A stretch of 64,000 bases of DNA, taken from contig NZ_LMOV01000027.1 of NCBI RefSeq assembly GCF_001424265.1, positions 141,617 to 205,616 on the forward strand, in the 5' to 3' direction. Numbering within the stretch: position 1 is the first letter of the stretch; each line of letters opens with the position of its first letter. A model generated the notes under the pieces. The model was not told the DNA's origin, did no database searches, and saw nothing but the letters and a program-made list of their open reading frames with translations. The translations under genes were made by a program, and so were the position numbers. Origin of the DNA: Acidovorax sp. Leaf160 (lineage in GTDB: Bacteria; Pseudomonadota; Gammaproteobacteria; Burkholderiales; Burkholderiaceae_C). This document shows positions 6,927-15,055 of this stretch, one piece after another.

Positions 6927-9548
6927 ATGCGGCTGACCGCAGCGCACGCCATCCTGCAAAGCCGCGTGGGCCGGCAGCTGCTGGCCACCTTCTTCGTGCT
7001 GGTGGCCCTGCCGGTGGTGACCGTCTCGCTGCTGGCCTACCAGCTCACCGAATACGCCTTGCAGCAGTCGGCCGCGCAACTGGGCAGCGAGCTGGCCAAG
7101 ACGGTGGGCATCCAGGTCATCGACCGCCTGCGTGCCGGCGAACGGCTGCTGACGCGCGTCGCGTTGTTCGAGGGGGACGGGGCCGGGCCCGTCATGCTCG
7201 ATCCGGGGCTCGAAGGCGTCTTCTCCGCTGTCGAGCGGCAGGCCCGGACGGCGCTGCCCGAGCCCGTGCCGCATCCCCCGACCGCCTTGCACATCACCGG
7301 CGCTGCCCAGCCGGAGGCCGCGCCCACGGTGGAGATGGTGGTGACGGCGGGTGGCGTGGTGGTGCGTGGGCGCTTCACTGCCGAGCATCTATGGGAGAAC
7401 GCCCAATCGGGCACCCACCGCATCTGCTTTTCCGGGCCGCAGCTCGCAACGCCCTTCTGCCAGGGGGTGGAGCAGCAGAGCGCCCAGGCCGTGCAGACGC
7501 AGCGCGAGATCTTCTTCGCTCCCTACTTCGACTCGCCCCCCTGGACCGTCGTCACCACCGTGCGGCCGGACCTGCGGCGCTACTTTCCCATCGGGGTGGC
7601 GGCCTTGGTCGGCAACGTCGCGGCCATCGCCTTCTTGCTGGCATTGATCGCCAGCTCGGTGGTGCTGCGCCGGCTGACCCAGCCCCTCGATGCGCTCACC
7701 TCGGGCACGCGGGCCGTGCTGCGGGGCGACTTCACCGGCCAGGTCCGGATCCGCGGCAAACGCAGCGAGTTCACCGACCTCGCCGATTCGTTCAACGTCA
7801 TGGCCGATGAGGTGGGACGCGATCTGGCGCTGTTCCGGGTCCTCGCGCAGATGGACCAGGCCATCATCGAGCAACAGCCGTTCGACGAGGTGGTGCGGCT
7901 GATGCTGCTGCATCTGCAAGCGCGGCGCCAGGACGGCGCGACCGGCGTGGTGCTGTGGTCGAGCGAGGCGGCCTACCCCCGGCTGCTGACGCTCGCGCCG
8001 GGCGGTGAAGCGCTGCAGCAGGAGGGCATCGACGTGGACTCCGCCGAGGCGGCCGGCCACCCACTCGCCGGACACGATCTGCCCGTCGCGCAGCTTGGCG
8101 GGCAGCGGGTGTGGCTGCGGCTGCCGCAGCCGCCGGCTCCCGGCAGCCGGGCCGAACGGGAGCTGGGTGCCTTCCGCCAGCGGCTGGCCGTCGCCCTGCA
8201 TGCCGAGCAGCATGAACGGCAGCTGCGCGAGCGCGCCACGCACGACAGCCTGACGGGCCTGCTGAACCGGCTGGGGCTGCTCGAAGCGATCGAGCAGCAG
8301 ATCCGGGCGGCAACGGATGGCACGGCGCAGCCGCCCTTCGCCGTGGTCTACATGGACCTCGACGGTTTCAAGGAGATCAACGACGCCTTCGGCCACTCGG
8401 TCGGGGACCGCGTGCTGCGGGAAGTGGCCAGCCGGCTGCACCGGGCCGCCGGCCCACGTGCGCTCGCCATGGCCCGGCCGGCCGGAGACGAATTCGTCTT
8501 CGTGCTGCCGGCCGATGCCGCGGGCCTGTTCCGGGCGGACATCGATGCGGTGATGCAGTCGCTGCGCCAGCCTGTCAGCGTGCCGCCGCACCTGCTCGAT
8601 CTGGGCGCCAGCCTGGGCGTGGCGCTGTTTCCGGCGCACGGGGCCACGCCGGACGAACTGCTCGGCCATGCCGACCTGGCCATGTACACCGCCAAGGCCG
8701 CTGGCCGCAATCTGCTGGTGGAATTCCAGCCCGCACTGGCGGCCGGTCAGGCCGAGCGGCTGGCGCTGCGCCACGACCTGCACCATGCACTCGCCGCCCA
8801 GCAGATGTTCGTGGTGTTCCAGCCCCGGGTGGGCGCGCGCGACCGCCACGTGGCCTCGGTCGAAGCGCTGGTGCGCTGGCGCCACCCCGAGAAAGGCATG
8901 GTGCCGCCCGACACCTTCATCGCCATGGCCGAGGAGTCCGGCCTGATCCTCGAATTGGGCCTGTGGGTGCTGCGCCAGGCACTGCAGCAGCTGGCCCGAT
9001 GGCGGGCCGATCCCCGGGTGCCGGTGCGCCACCTGTCGGTCAACCTGTCTCCGGTGCAGCTGGCCGACCCGGGCTTTCCCGCAGCGTTGCATGCGCTCAT
9101 GGACGAATTCGCAATCGAGCCCGGCGAGCTGGAGCTGGAGATCACCGAGGGCGCGCTGATCCAGGACGTGGACGTCGCGGTGGAGCGGCTTTCGGCGCTG
9201 CGCGCGCGGGGCGTGGCCATTGCGCTGGACGATTTCGGCGTGGGTTACTCCGCCATGCGCTACCTCAACCGACTGCCGTTCGACACGCTCAAGATCGACA
9301 AGAGCTTCGTGTTCGCCTTTGGCGTGGACCGGCCGGCGCTGGCCATTGCCACCGCCATCGTCGCCCTGGCCAAGGCGCTGGACAAGCGCGTGGTGGCCGA
9401 AGGGGTGGAAACGCAGATGCAGGCCGACCTGCTGCAGGCGCTGGAAGTGAACGAGCTGCAGGGCTATCTGTTCGGCAAGCCGCAGACCGCGGCCGAGCTG
9501 GCGCGCCTGTGGGGGGCGGTTGACGGCGTGCCGCCCAGCCCAGCCTGA
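6927..9548 (+). CDS. Membrane HAMP-GGDEF-EAL cyclic-di-GMP signalling protein
   Basis: The 873-residue inner-membrane protein has a first transmembrane helix (about 17-37), a periplasmic region to about residue 225, a second helix (about 225-248), HAMP (about 250-300), a linker, GGDEF (about 430-590) and EAL (about 600-860). The cyclase signature reads AGDEF near residue 518 instead of GGDEF, so cyclase activity is uncertain. The phosphodiesterase domain looks intact: EALVRW near 645, DDFGVGYS, KIDKSFV and EGVET. It probably degrades cyclic-di-GMP in response to a periplasmic signal. The tight coupling to the pseudopilin gene suggests control of a surface appendage. Confidence 0.92.
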   Translation: MRLTAAHAILQSRVGRQLLATFFVLVALPVVTVSLLAYQLTEYALQQSAAQLGSELAKTVGIQVIDRLRAGERLLTRVALFEGDGAGPVMLDPGLEGVFSAVERQARTALPEPVPHPPTALHITGAAQPEAAPTVEMVVTAGGVVVRGRFTAEHLWENAQSGTHRICFSGPQLATPFCQGVEQQSAQAVQTQREIFFAPYFDSPPWTVVTTVRPDLRRYFPIGVAALVGNVAAIAFLLALIASSVVLRRLTQPLDALTSGTRAVLRGDFTGQVRIRGKRSEFTDLADSFNVMADEVGRDLALFRVLAQMDQAIIEQQPFDEVVRLMLLHLQARRQDGATGVVLWSSEAAYPRLLTLAPGGEALQQEGIDVDSAEAAGHPLAGHDLPVAQLGGQRVWLRLPQPPAPGSRAERELGAFRQRLAVALHAEQHERQLRERATHDSLTGLLNRLGLLEAIEQQIRAATDGTAQPPFAVVYMDLDGFKEINDAFGHSVGDRVLREVASRLHRAAGPRALAMARPAGDEFVFVLPADAAGLFRADIDAVMQSLRQPVSVPPHLLDLGASLGVALFPAHGATPDELLGHADLAMYTAKAAGRNLLVEFQPALAAGQAERLALRHDLHHALAAQQMFVVFQPRVGARDRHVASVEALVRWRHPEKGMVPPDTFIAMAEESGLILELGLWVLRQALQQLARWRADPRVPVRHLSVNLSPVQLADPGFPAALHALMDEFAIEPGELELEITEGALIQDVDVAVERLSALRARGVAIALDDFGVGYSAMRYLNRLPFDTLKIDKSFVFAFGVDRPALAIATAIVALAKALDKRVVAEGVETQMQADLLQALEVNELQGYLFGKPQTAAELARLWGAVDGVPPSPA

Positions 9549-9722
9549 CCGGCGGCGTTGCGCCGCAGAGGCCGCCTTTCGCCGCCCCGGCATGCGCCAT
9601 GGCCTGCTCGACTCCTGCCTGACGAAAGCGCCTGCCGCCTTCGACAAGGGCTTGGCATTTCTTCCTACGCCCGGGGCTGCCCCACGGGCGCCTCATACGC
9701 CTTATTTCTCACTCTACAGACC

Positions 9723-10007
9723 ATGAACTCCGTCGAAATCGAAAGAGATGCTCCAGACATCCTTCCAGGTGCCGGCATCACCAGCGAGGAACCGGTTCCG
9801 GGCGCGGCCTACAAGCGCACGCCGCTGCAGCAGCTGCGCCCCTGGGACCACCAGGAACTGGCCGACTCGCCCTCCGGCAGCTCCCACCGAACGGGAAGCG
9901 GCAGGGCGGTGCAGGGCGCAGGCGCACCCGCCATGTCGCCGCTCGGCACGCTGGTGCTGACGGCCCTGGTCGCCGTGATCGGCTTGGGCCTGATGCGGCG
10001 CCGCTGA
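9723..10007 (+). CDS. Small hypothetical protein with C-terminal membrane anchor
   Basis: A 94-residue frame starting MNSVEIERDAPD ends in a hydrophobic helix, PLGTLVLTALVAVIGLGLM, plus RRR, giving a tail-anchored topology. The middle is polar and low in complexity. The frame stays open 55 codons upstream, but that part has unnatural composition, so I use the internal ATG. No Shine-Dalgarno sequence is evident. I do not recognise a family and the gene is plausible rather than certain. Confidence 0.5.
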   Translation: MNSVEIERDAPDILPGAGITSEEPVPGAAYKRTPLQQLRPWDHQELADSPSGSSHRTGSGRAVQGAGAPAMSPLGTLVLTALVAVIGLGLMRRR

Positions 10008-10086
10008 CTGGAGGGGCTGGGCACCAGCCGCTCTCAATGGCCCCGCTTTGCCGCGGTGCGGAGAGGGCACCGCGCGCCTTCACCGC

Positions 10087-11043
10087 TCAGCGGTTGCGCG
10101 ATCGGCGGCCCGCTGCTGCGGGGCTGGGCTGCGGGACCGGCGGCGGCGGCGCTTTCGCCGACTGCAGGATGCAGTCCCTCAGCGCCTGCGCCATCGGGCT
10201 CGGCACCCGGTCGCGCCGCTGCAGCAGGCCCAGCGTGCGCCAGACCTCCGGGCTGCACAGCGGCACACCCCGGACCCGGGAATAGGCCGGCCCCAGCGCC
10301 AGTTGCGGAATCGCCGCCAGCCCCAGCCCGGCTTCCACCAGCGCCAGCGCGCCGGAGACGTGGTTGCATTCGTACCAGGCCACCGGCTGCTCCGGCAGCT
10401 CGGCCATGACCTGATCGAGGAACAGCCGGTTGCCGCTCTGGTGCGACACCGACACCAGCCGCTGGCCGGCCAGCTCCGCCCAGGCGACCCCGGTGCGCTC
10501 CGCCCACGGGTGCCCGGGCGGCATGGCCAGCACGTAGCGTTCGCGCATCAACGCGTCAAAGCGCAGCGAAGACTCCTGGCTGCCGGTGAAGCTCACGCCG
10601 AAATCCGCCTCGCCCCGCAGCACGGCGTCCAGCACCTGCCGCGCGTTCTCGTCGATCACATGCACCTGCACCTCGGGCTGGGCCGTGGCGAAGGCCTTGA
10701 GCACCTGCGGCAGCAAATTGCTGGCGACGGAGGGAATGCAGGCCACGGTGACCCGGCCCCGGCGCAGCTTCAACTGATCGCCGACCCTCTGCACGGCGTC
10801 GTCCAGGCCGTTCAAGGCCGCGCGCGCTTCCTGCAGGAACTCCCGCCCCACGGCCGTCAGCGCCACATGGCGGGTGGTGCGCTCCAGCAGCCGGATGCCC
10901 AGGGCCGCCTCCAGGCGCTCCACGCGCCGGCTCAACGCGGGCGGCGACAGGTACAGCGCCTCTGCCGCCAGGCGAAAGCTGCCCGTCTCTGCGGTGACCA
11001 CGAAGGCCATGAGTTCGCCCATGTCGAAATTGATGCGCCGCAT
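10087..11043 (-). CDS. LysR-family transcriptional regulator
   Basis: An N-terminal winged helix (about residues 1-60: GSFRLAAEALYLSPPALSRRVERLE) is followed by a LysR effector domain with RVTVACIPSVASNLLPQVL and FGVSFTGSQESSLRFDALM. I start at MRRINFDMGELMAF, ten codons inside the longest frame, because the region upstream is the operator-like intergenic DNA. A proline/arginine-rich tail ends the protein. It is divergent from a Bug receptor gene, the usual arrangement in which LysR proteins regulate the opposing gene and themselves. Confidence 0.9.
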   Translation of the reverse strand: MRRINFDMGELMAFVVTAETGSFRLAAEALYLSPPALSRRVERLEAALGIRLLERTTRHVALTAVGREFLQEARAALNGLDDAVQRVGDQLKLRRGRVTVACIPSVASNLLPQVLKAFATAQPEVQVHVIDENARQVLDAVLRGEADFGVSFTGSQESSLRFDALMRERYVLAMPPGHPWAERTGVAWAELAGQRLVSVSHQSGNRLFLDQVMAELPEQPVAWYECNHVSGALALVEAGLGLAAIPQLALGPAYSRVRGVPLCSPEVWRTLGLLQRRDRVPSPMAQALRDCILQSAKAPPPPVPQPSPAAAGRRSRNR

Positions 11044-11055
11044 GCAACAAATCAT

Positions 11056-11085
11056 CCGTAAATTGCAATTCACATAATATTACGG
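11056..11085. promoter_or_regulatory. Divergent LysR-type operator candidate
   Basis: CCGTAA (11056-11061) and TTACGG (11080-11085) form an inverted repeat, and a perfect palindrome AATTGCAATT lies at 11061-11070. The stretch is strikingly AT-rich for this genome and contains CATAAT, a possible -10 for the receptor gene. Position between a LysR gene and its divergent target supports an operator role. Confidence 0.6.
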
Positions 11086-11149
11086 CGTCCCTAGGATGGC
11101 GACCTTTCACCAGGCCCCTCCCGTGCGGGCCGATACGGAGACAACCCCC

Positions 11150-12124
11150 ATGCAAAGCCGTACATGGCTCGCCGCAGCCGCGCTCGTCGCTGGCGCTCCC
11201 CTCGCGCTCACCGTGGCGCACGCCCAGGACTTCCCGCCCAAGAAACCCGTGACCATGGTGGTCGGTTTCGCTGCCGGCGGCTCCGCCGACATCGCGGCGC
11301 GCGTCATCGCCAAGAAGCTGGGCGAGAACATCGGCCAGACCGTGGTGGTCGACAACAAGCCCGGTGCGGGCGGCAACGTGGCCCACGCCCAGGTGGCCAA
11401 CGGCCCGGCCGATGGGTCCATGCTGCTCTTCGGCTCCATCGGCCCGCTCAGCATCGCCCCGCATTTCATGAAGGTCGGCTACGACCCGCTCAAGAGCTTT
11501 GCGCCCATCACCATGGGCGTGACCTTCCCGAACGTGCTGGTCACGCCCGCCAGCACGGGCATCAAAACGCTGGCCGAATACGTGGCCCGGGCCAAGCGCG
11601 AACCCGGCAAGCTCGACTTCGCCTCCACCGGCCCCGGTTCGGCTTCGCATCTGGCGGGCGAGTTGCTCAACGACGTTGCCAGGATCGACACCGTGCACGT
11701 GCCCTACAAGGGTGGCGCACCGGCCCTGCAGGACGTGCTCGGCGGCCGGGTGGCTTCGTTCTACGCGGCGCCGCCCACGGCGCTGCCGCACATCGAATCG
11801 GGCAAGCTCATTCCGCTGGCGACCACCGGTCTGACCCGTCCGGCCTATCTGCCCAACGTGCCCACGGTGGCCGAGACCTACCCCGGCTTCAACGCCACCA
11901 ACTGGTATGCGTTCGTTGCGTCCTCCAAGACGCCCAAGCCGCTGCTGGACCGCTGGAACACCGAACTGGTGAAGGTGCTCAATACCCCCGAAGTGCGTGA
12001 CAACCTGCTCAAGCACGGACAGACGGCGGCGCCCGGTACCCGCGAGGAGTTGGCCAAGTTCATGGCTTCCGAGTACGAGAAGTGGGGCCGCATCATCACC
12101 GAGCGCAAGATCACGGCCGACTGA
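11150..12124 (+). CDS. Bug/TctC-family solute receptor
   Basis: The start is at MQSRTWLAAAALVAGA, preceded by ACGGAG. A signal peptide ends near AHAQD, and KKPVTMVVGFAAGGSADIAA, NKPGAGGNVAHA and HVPYKGGAPALQDVLGGR are standard Bug motifs. At 324 residues it is full length. It is divergent from the LysR gene and followed after 49 nt by a molybdate-receptor-like gene. No membrane subunits are present, so a carrier elsewhere or a signalling role must be assumed. Confidence 0.92.
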   Translation: MQSRTWLAAAALVAGAPLALTVAHAQDFPPKKPVTMVVGFAAGGSADIAARVIAKKLGENIGQTVVVDNKPGAGGNVAHAQVANGPADGSMLLFGSIGPLSIAPHFMKVGYDPLKSFAPITMGVTFPNVLVTPASTGIKTLAEYVARAKREPGKLDFASTGPGSASHLAGELLNDVARIDTVHVPYKGGAPALQDVLGGRVASFYAAPPTALPHIESGKLIPLATTGLTRPAYLPNVPTVAETYPGFNATNWYAFVASSKTPKPLLDRWNTELVKVLNTPEVRDNLLKHGQTAAPGTREELAKFMASEYEKWGRIITERKITAD

Positions 12125-12173
12125 AGCAGGCTGGGCTCCACACGCAGACAACAACACGACAGGAGACAAGCCC

Positions 12174-13031
12174 ATGCCATCCATCCCGACCATTGCTTCC
12201 CGGCCTCTCGCCGCCCCCTTCGCCCAACTGCGCCGGCGTGCGCTCGGCGCCCTGATGGGCGTCGCCGTCAGCCTGGGCGTCGCCCTGGGCGCCGCAGCCC
12301 CGGCCACGGCGCAGGCGGCGGAGATCCGCGTCGTCACCTCCGGCGGCTTCTCTGCCGCCTACGACCAGCTCATACCGCTGTACGAGCAGGCCACCGGCCA
12401 CAAGGTGACCACGGCGCGGGGCGCTTCCATCGGCAACGCGCCGGACTCCATTCCCAGCCGCATGGCGCGGGGCGAGCAGTTCGACATCGTCATCCTGGCC
12501 GACTCCGCGCTCGACCAGCTCATCGCGCAGGGCAAGGTACAGCCAGGCAGCCGCGTCGATCTGGCGCGGTCCATGATCGGCATGAGCGTGCGCAAGGGCA
12601 CGCCCGTGCCGGACATCAGCACGGTCGAGGCGCTGAAGCAGACCCTGCTCGACGCGAAGTCCATCGCCTATTCGGCCAGTGCCAGCGGCACGTACCTGTC
12701 CACCGAACTGTTCCAGCGCCTGGGCGTGGCCGAGCAGATCAAGGACAAGGCCACCAAGATCTACAGCGAGCGCGTGGGCGCCGTGGTGCTGCGCGGCGAT
12801 GCGGAGATCGGCTTCCAGCAGGTCAGCGAGTTGCTGCCGTTCAAGGAGCTGCAGTTCGTCGGCGCGCTGCCGGACGAAGTGCAGCAGCGCGTGTTCTTCT
12901 CGGCCGGCCTCGCCACGGGCGCGCCGCAGGCCGACGCGGCCCGCCACCTGATCCGCTTCCTGGCCGCGCCAGCGGCTGCTGCCATCGTGCGCAGCACCGG
13001 CATGGAGCCTGCCGCCACCACGGCGCGCTGA
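12174..13031 (+). CDS. ModA-like periplasmic substrate-binding protein
   Basis: This 285-residue protein has a long N-terminal signal region ending near ATAQAAE. The mature part, EIRVVTSGGFSAAYDQLIPL..., SMARGEQFDIVILADSALDQL-like segments, SGTYLSTELFQRLG and IGFQQVSELLPF, follows the ModA/type-2 periplasmic binding fold. AGGAGA precedes the start. It lacks adjacent ModBC permease/ATPase genes. Comamonadaceae carry many such orphan ModA-like proteins next to LysR regulators; the ligand may be an organic anion and not molybdate. It is likely co-transcribed with the Bug gene. Confidence 0.85.
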   Translation: MPSIPTIASRPLAAPFAQLRRRALGALMGVAVSLGVALGAAAPATAQAAEIRVVTSGGFSAAYDQLIPLYEQATGHKVTTARGASIGNAPDSIPSRMARGEQFDIVILADSALDQLIAQGKVQPGSRVDLARSMIGMSVRKGTPVPDISTVEALKQTLLDAKSIAYSASASGTYLSTELFQRLGVAEQIKDKATKIYSERVGAVVLRGDAEIGFQQVSELLPFKELQFVGALPDEVQQRVFFSAGLATGAPQADAARHLIRFLAAPAAAAIVRSTGMEPAATTAR

Positions 13032-13100
13032 CACGTCCCGCAGCGAGGGCGTGCCGGCCTGACCTGCGACCCCGGAGCCCTCGCCGGTGCTTTGGGGCTT

Positions 13101-13135
13101 GTCCGACATCGGCCCCGCCTGGAGCGTGCGTAAGT
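13101..13135 (+). promoter_or_regulatory. Weaker copy of the ferritin-cluster promoter motif
   Basis: GTCCGACA at 13101-13108 is followed after 18 nt by TGCGTAAGT, resembling the stronger pair GTCCTACA-N17-TTCCTRRGC found ahead of two ferritin-like genes. The element ends 34 nt before the start of the next gene. Five of nine positions of the second box agree, so this copy is tentative. Confidence 0.35.
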
Positions 13136-13169
13136 TGAAGGCCATCTGCACTACCGCAAGAGGCCCCGC

Positions 13170-13598
13170 ATGAACGCACCCCATCCCTCCGGCCCCGCCA
13201 AGGCCACCCCTGCCGCCACCCCCGCCGCCAACTCGGCCGCCACCTCTGCCGCTTCAGCCACTTCCGCGCACCCGTCCCGCAGCGGGCCGCAGGACGGCAA
13301 TCGCGACAGCCGGCGGGTCTTTCGCATGGCGATCGTCATCGCCCTCGCCGCGCTGGTAGCCGTGGTGGCATTCAACCTGATGGCACCCAAGAACCGGCTG
13401 CAGGCCCCCGCCGGCACCGGCAGCGATGCGGCCTTCACCCAGGGTGCCCAGCAAAGCGGTGTCCCACCAGCCGGGCGCACTAACGCGGTGGATGGCAGCA
13501 CGCCACAGCGGGGCGACACGCCCACGCCCGCCGGCCGCGAATCGGTCGGCGCCCCGGTGGGCAGCAGCCCGGCGCCCGCTCCCGCCGCGCCGCAATGA
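13170..13598 (+). CDS. Hypothetical single-pass membrane protein
   Basis: The 142-residue protein has an Ala/Pro/Ser-rich N-terminal tail, one transmembrane segment at about 52-72 (FRMAIVIALAALVAVVAFNL), and a Pro/Gly-rich tail. AAGAGG precedes the start codon. No catalytic motif is visible and I do not recognise the family. It opens a run of small and ferritin-like genes, so a role in the same stress response is possible by context only. Confidence 0.65.
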   Translation: MNAPHPSGPAKATPAATPAANSAATSAASATSAHPSRSGPQDGNRDSRRVFRMAIVIALAALVAVVAFNLMAPKNRLQAPAGTGSDAAFTQGAQQSGVPPAGRTNAVDGSTPQRGDTPTPAGRESVGAPVGSSPAPAPAAPQ

Positions 13599-13638
13599 GG
13601 GCGCGTGCCCTGCAGTTTCAATCGACCGGAGCCAAGCC

Positions 13639-14034
13639 ATGACCTCTCCCGATGTTCCCTCCAACCCGTCCTCTTCCGAAGCCGCCGGCACACCGGTGCG
13701 CGGTGCCGATGAGTCGCTTTCGCTAGCCCGATCGGTCGCGGGGGAGGAGGACCCCGGCGCCTCGCTCGACGCGCCCACCCATGTCCCGCCGCCCGCGCCA
13801 GGGCACCCCGCCGCGCCAGCGGGCGCCGCCGAGCGTCCGGGAACCGCCGCGGCTGCGCCCCCGCCGGCCCCGTCCGGCGCCATGCGGCCCGGCGACGAAG
13901 CCCCCACCGGCACGCCCGGCACGGGCGAGACGTTGTGCCGGGCCTGTGGGGGAAGCGGCCGGCGCGACGATGGTTCCCCGTGTCCGGAATGTGCCGGGCA
14001 GGGGCGTGTGACCGTCGGCATCGGCGGCGGCTGA
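13639..14034 (+). CDS. Small protein with DnaJ-type zinc-finger motif
   Basis: A 131-residue frame begins MTSPDVPSNPSSSEAAG after a GGAG ribosome site. Most of it is Pro/Ala-rich and probably disordered. Its end carries CRACGGSGRRDDGSPCPECA, two CXXCXGXG-like modules as in the cysteine-rich zinc-binding region of DnaJ, here without a J domain or substrate-binding domain. It probably binds one zinc ion. Function is unknown; it lies 40 nt after a membrane protein gene and upstream of the ferritin-like pair. Confidence 0.6.
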   Translation: MTSPDVPSNPSSSEAAGTPVRGADESLSLARSVAGEEDPGASLDAPTHVPPPAPGHPAAPAGAAERPGTAAAAPPPAPSGAMRPGDEAPTGTPGTGETLCRACGGSGRRDDGSPCPECAGQGRVTVGIGGG

Positions 14035-14114
14035 GCCGGCGCCGGATCTCCACGGCACACGCATGCCGGGCCCGCCCCGGCATGCCGCGCGGCACCCGCG
14101 AGATGAGCGCGCTG

Positions 14115-14148
14115 GTCCTACAAACATCGCGCCGCAGGCTTCCTGAGC
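14115..14148 (+). promoter_or_regulatory. Promoter-like motif GTCCTACA-N17-TTCCTGAGC
   Basis: GTCCTACA (14115-14122) and TTCCTGAGC (14140-14148) are separated by exactly 17 nt and lie 40 nt before the ferritin-like start codon. The same two boxes with the same spacing occur on the minus strand before the DUF892 gene at 16921-16954. It does not match sigma-70, sigma-54 or the GGAAC-GTT pattern of EcfG-type factors. Confidence 0.55.
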
Positions 14149-14188
14149 ATGAATGACTCCCACCCATTCACCACGCAAGGAAACCCCC

Positions 14189-14962
14189 ATGGAACCCACC
14201 ACACAAGGCGGCAACCGCACCGGCGCAGCCACCGCTCCAGAAGGCGTGACCGCCATGCTCTACATTGCGGAGCGCTGGTCGCCGCCGAAGGCGGCCGACG
14301 TCAGCCTGGCCGACGAAGACCGGGGCCGCTACATCGCCGCGTCGGACGCCCTCGGCTCCGTGCCCCCACCGCCCACGTTCAAGGGCATGGTCAAGGCGGG
14401 CATGGACAAGATGCTGGGCCAGCGCCCTGAAATGCTGTTCGACAAGATCGGCGAGCGCATCGCCTTCGAGCGCGGCGGCACGCGCCTGTACGACGCGCTG
14501 CTGCTGAAGTTCGACGTGCTGGCCAGCACCACCGGCGTGCCCGACCTGCCTTTGCTGGAAGGCGGCGTGCGTGCCGACAGCCCGCGCGCGGCGCTGCTGC
14601 GCATCCGGGCGCAGGAGCACGCGCATTTCCTGATGCTGTGCGAAGCCATGCGCACGCTGGGCGGCGACCCCACGGCGCAGACGCCCTGCGCCGACGTGGT
14701 GGGCGTGGCCTCGATGGGGCTGATGCAGGTCGTGACCGACCCCCGCACCACGCTGGCGCAGTCGCTGAACGCCGTGCTGACGGCCGAGCTGACCGACACG
14801 GCCGGCTGGGACCTGCTGGTGCAGCTGGCCGTGCAGTCGGGCCACACCGACCTGGCCGAGCAGTTCGGCCTGGCACTGGCCGAGGAGGCGCAGCACGTCA
14901 ACACCATCACCAGCTGGACGGCGGCGCTGGCCAGCGCGCAGATCGTGACCCCGGCCACGTAG
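14189..14962 (+). CDS. Ferritin-like (Ferritin_2-type) protein 1
   Basis: The start MEPTTQGGNRT follows AAGGAA. In this 257-residue protein the region from about 120 to 250 forms a ferritin-like four-helix bundle: RIRAQEHAHFLMLCEAM supplies an ExxH pair, and FGLALAEEAQHVNTITSW supplies EExxH. These are candidate di-iron ligands. Other members of the class are associated with desiccation and stress resistance, and their enzymatic role is largely unknown. A larger ferritin-like protein follows after about 90 nt, probably in the same transcript, driven by the GTCCTACA-type motif. Confidence 0.75.
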   Translation: MEPTTQGGNRTGAATAPEGVTAMLYIAERWSPPKAADVSLADEDRGRYIAASDALGSVPPPPTFKGMVKAGMDKMLGQRPEMLFDKIGERIAFERGGTRLYDALLLKFDVLASTTGVPDLPLLEGGVRADSPRAALLRIRAQEHAHFLMLCEAMRTLGGDPTAQTPCADVVGVASMGLMQVVTDPRTTLAQSLNAVLTAELTDTAGWDLLVQLAVQSGHTDLAEQFGLALAEEAQHVNTITSWTAALASAQIVTPAT

Positions 14963-15055
14963 GCCGCCGAAACCGTGACGCCCCCGGGCGCCGACGCCAC
15001 TGCGCGGCGACCGCTCCTCTCCGAAACCCATGCACTCACATCCCAAGGAACACCC

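Noticed and set aside
7389..9647. Long minus-strand frame opposite the GGDEF-EAL gene
   Set aside because: Composition is that of an antisense frame; the plus-strand gene has clear HAMP, GGDEF and EAL motifs.
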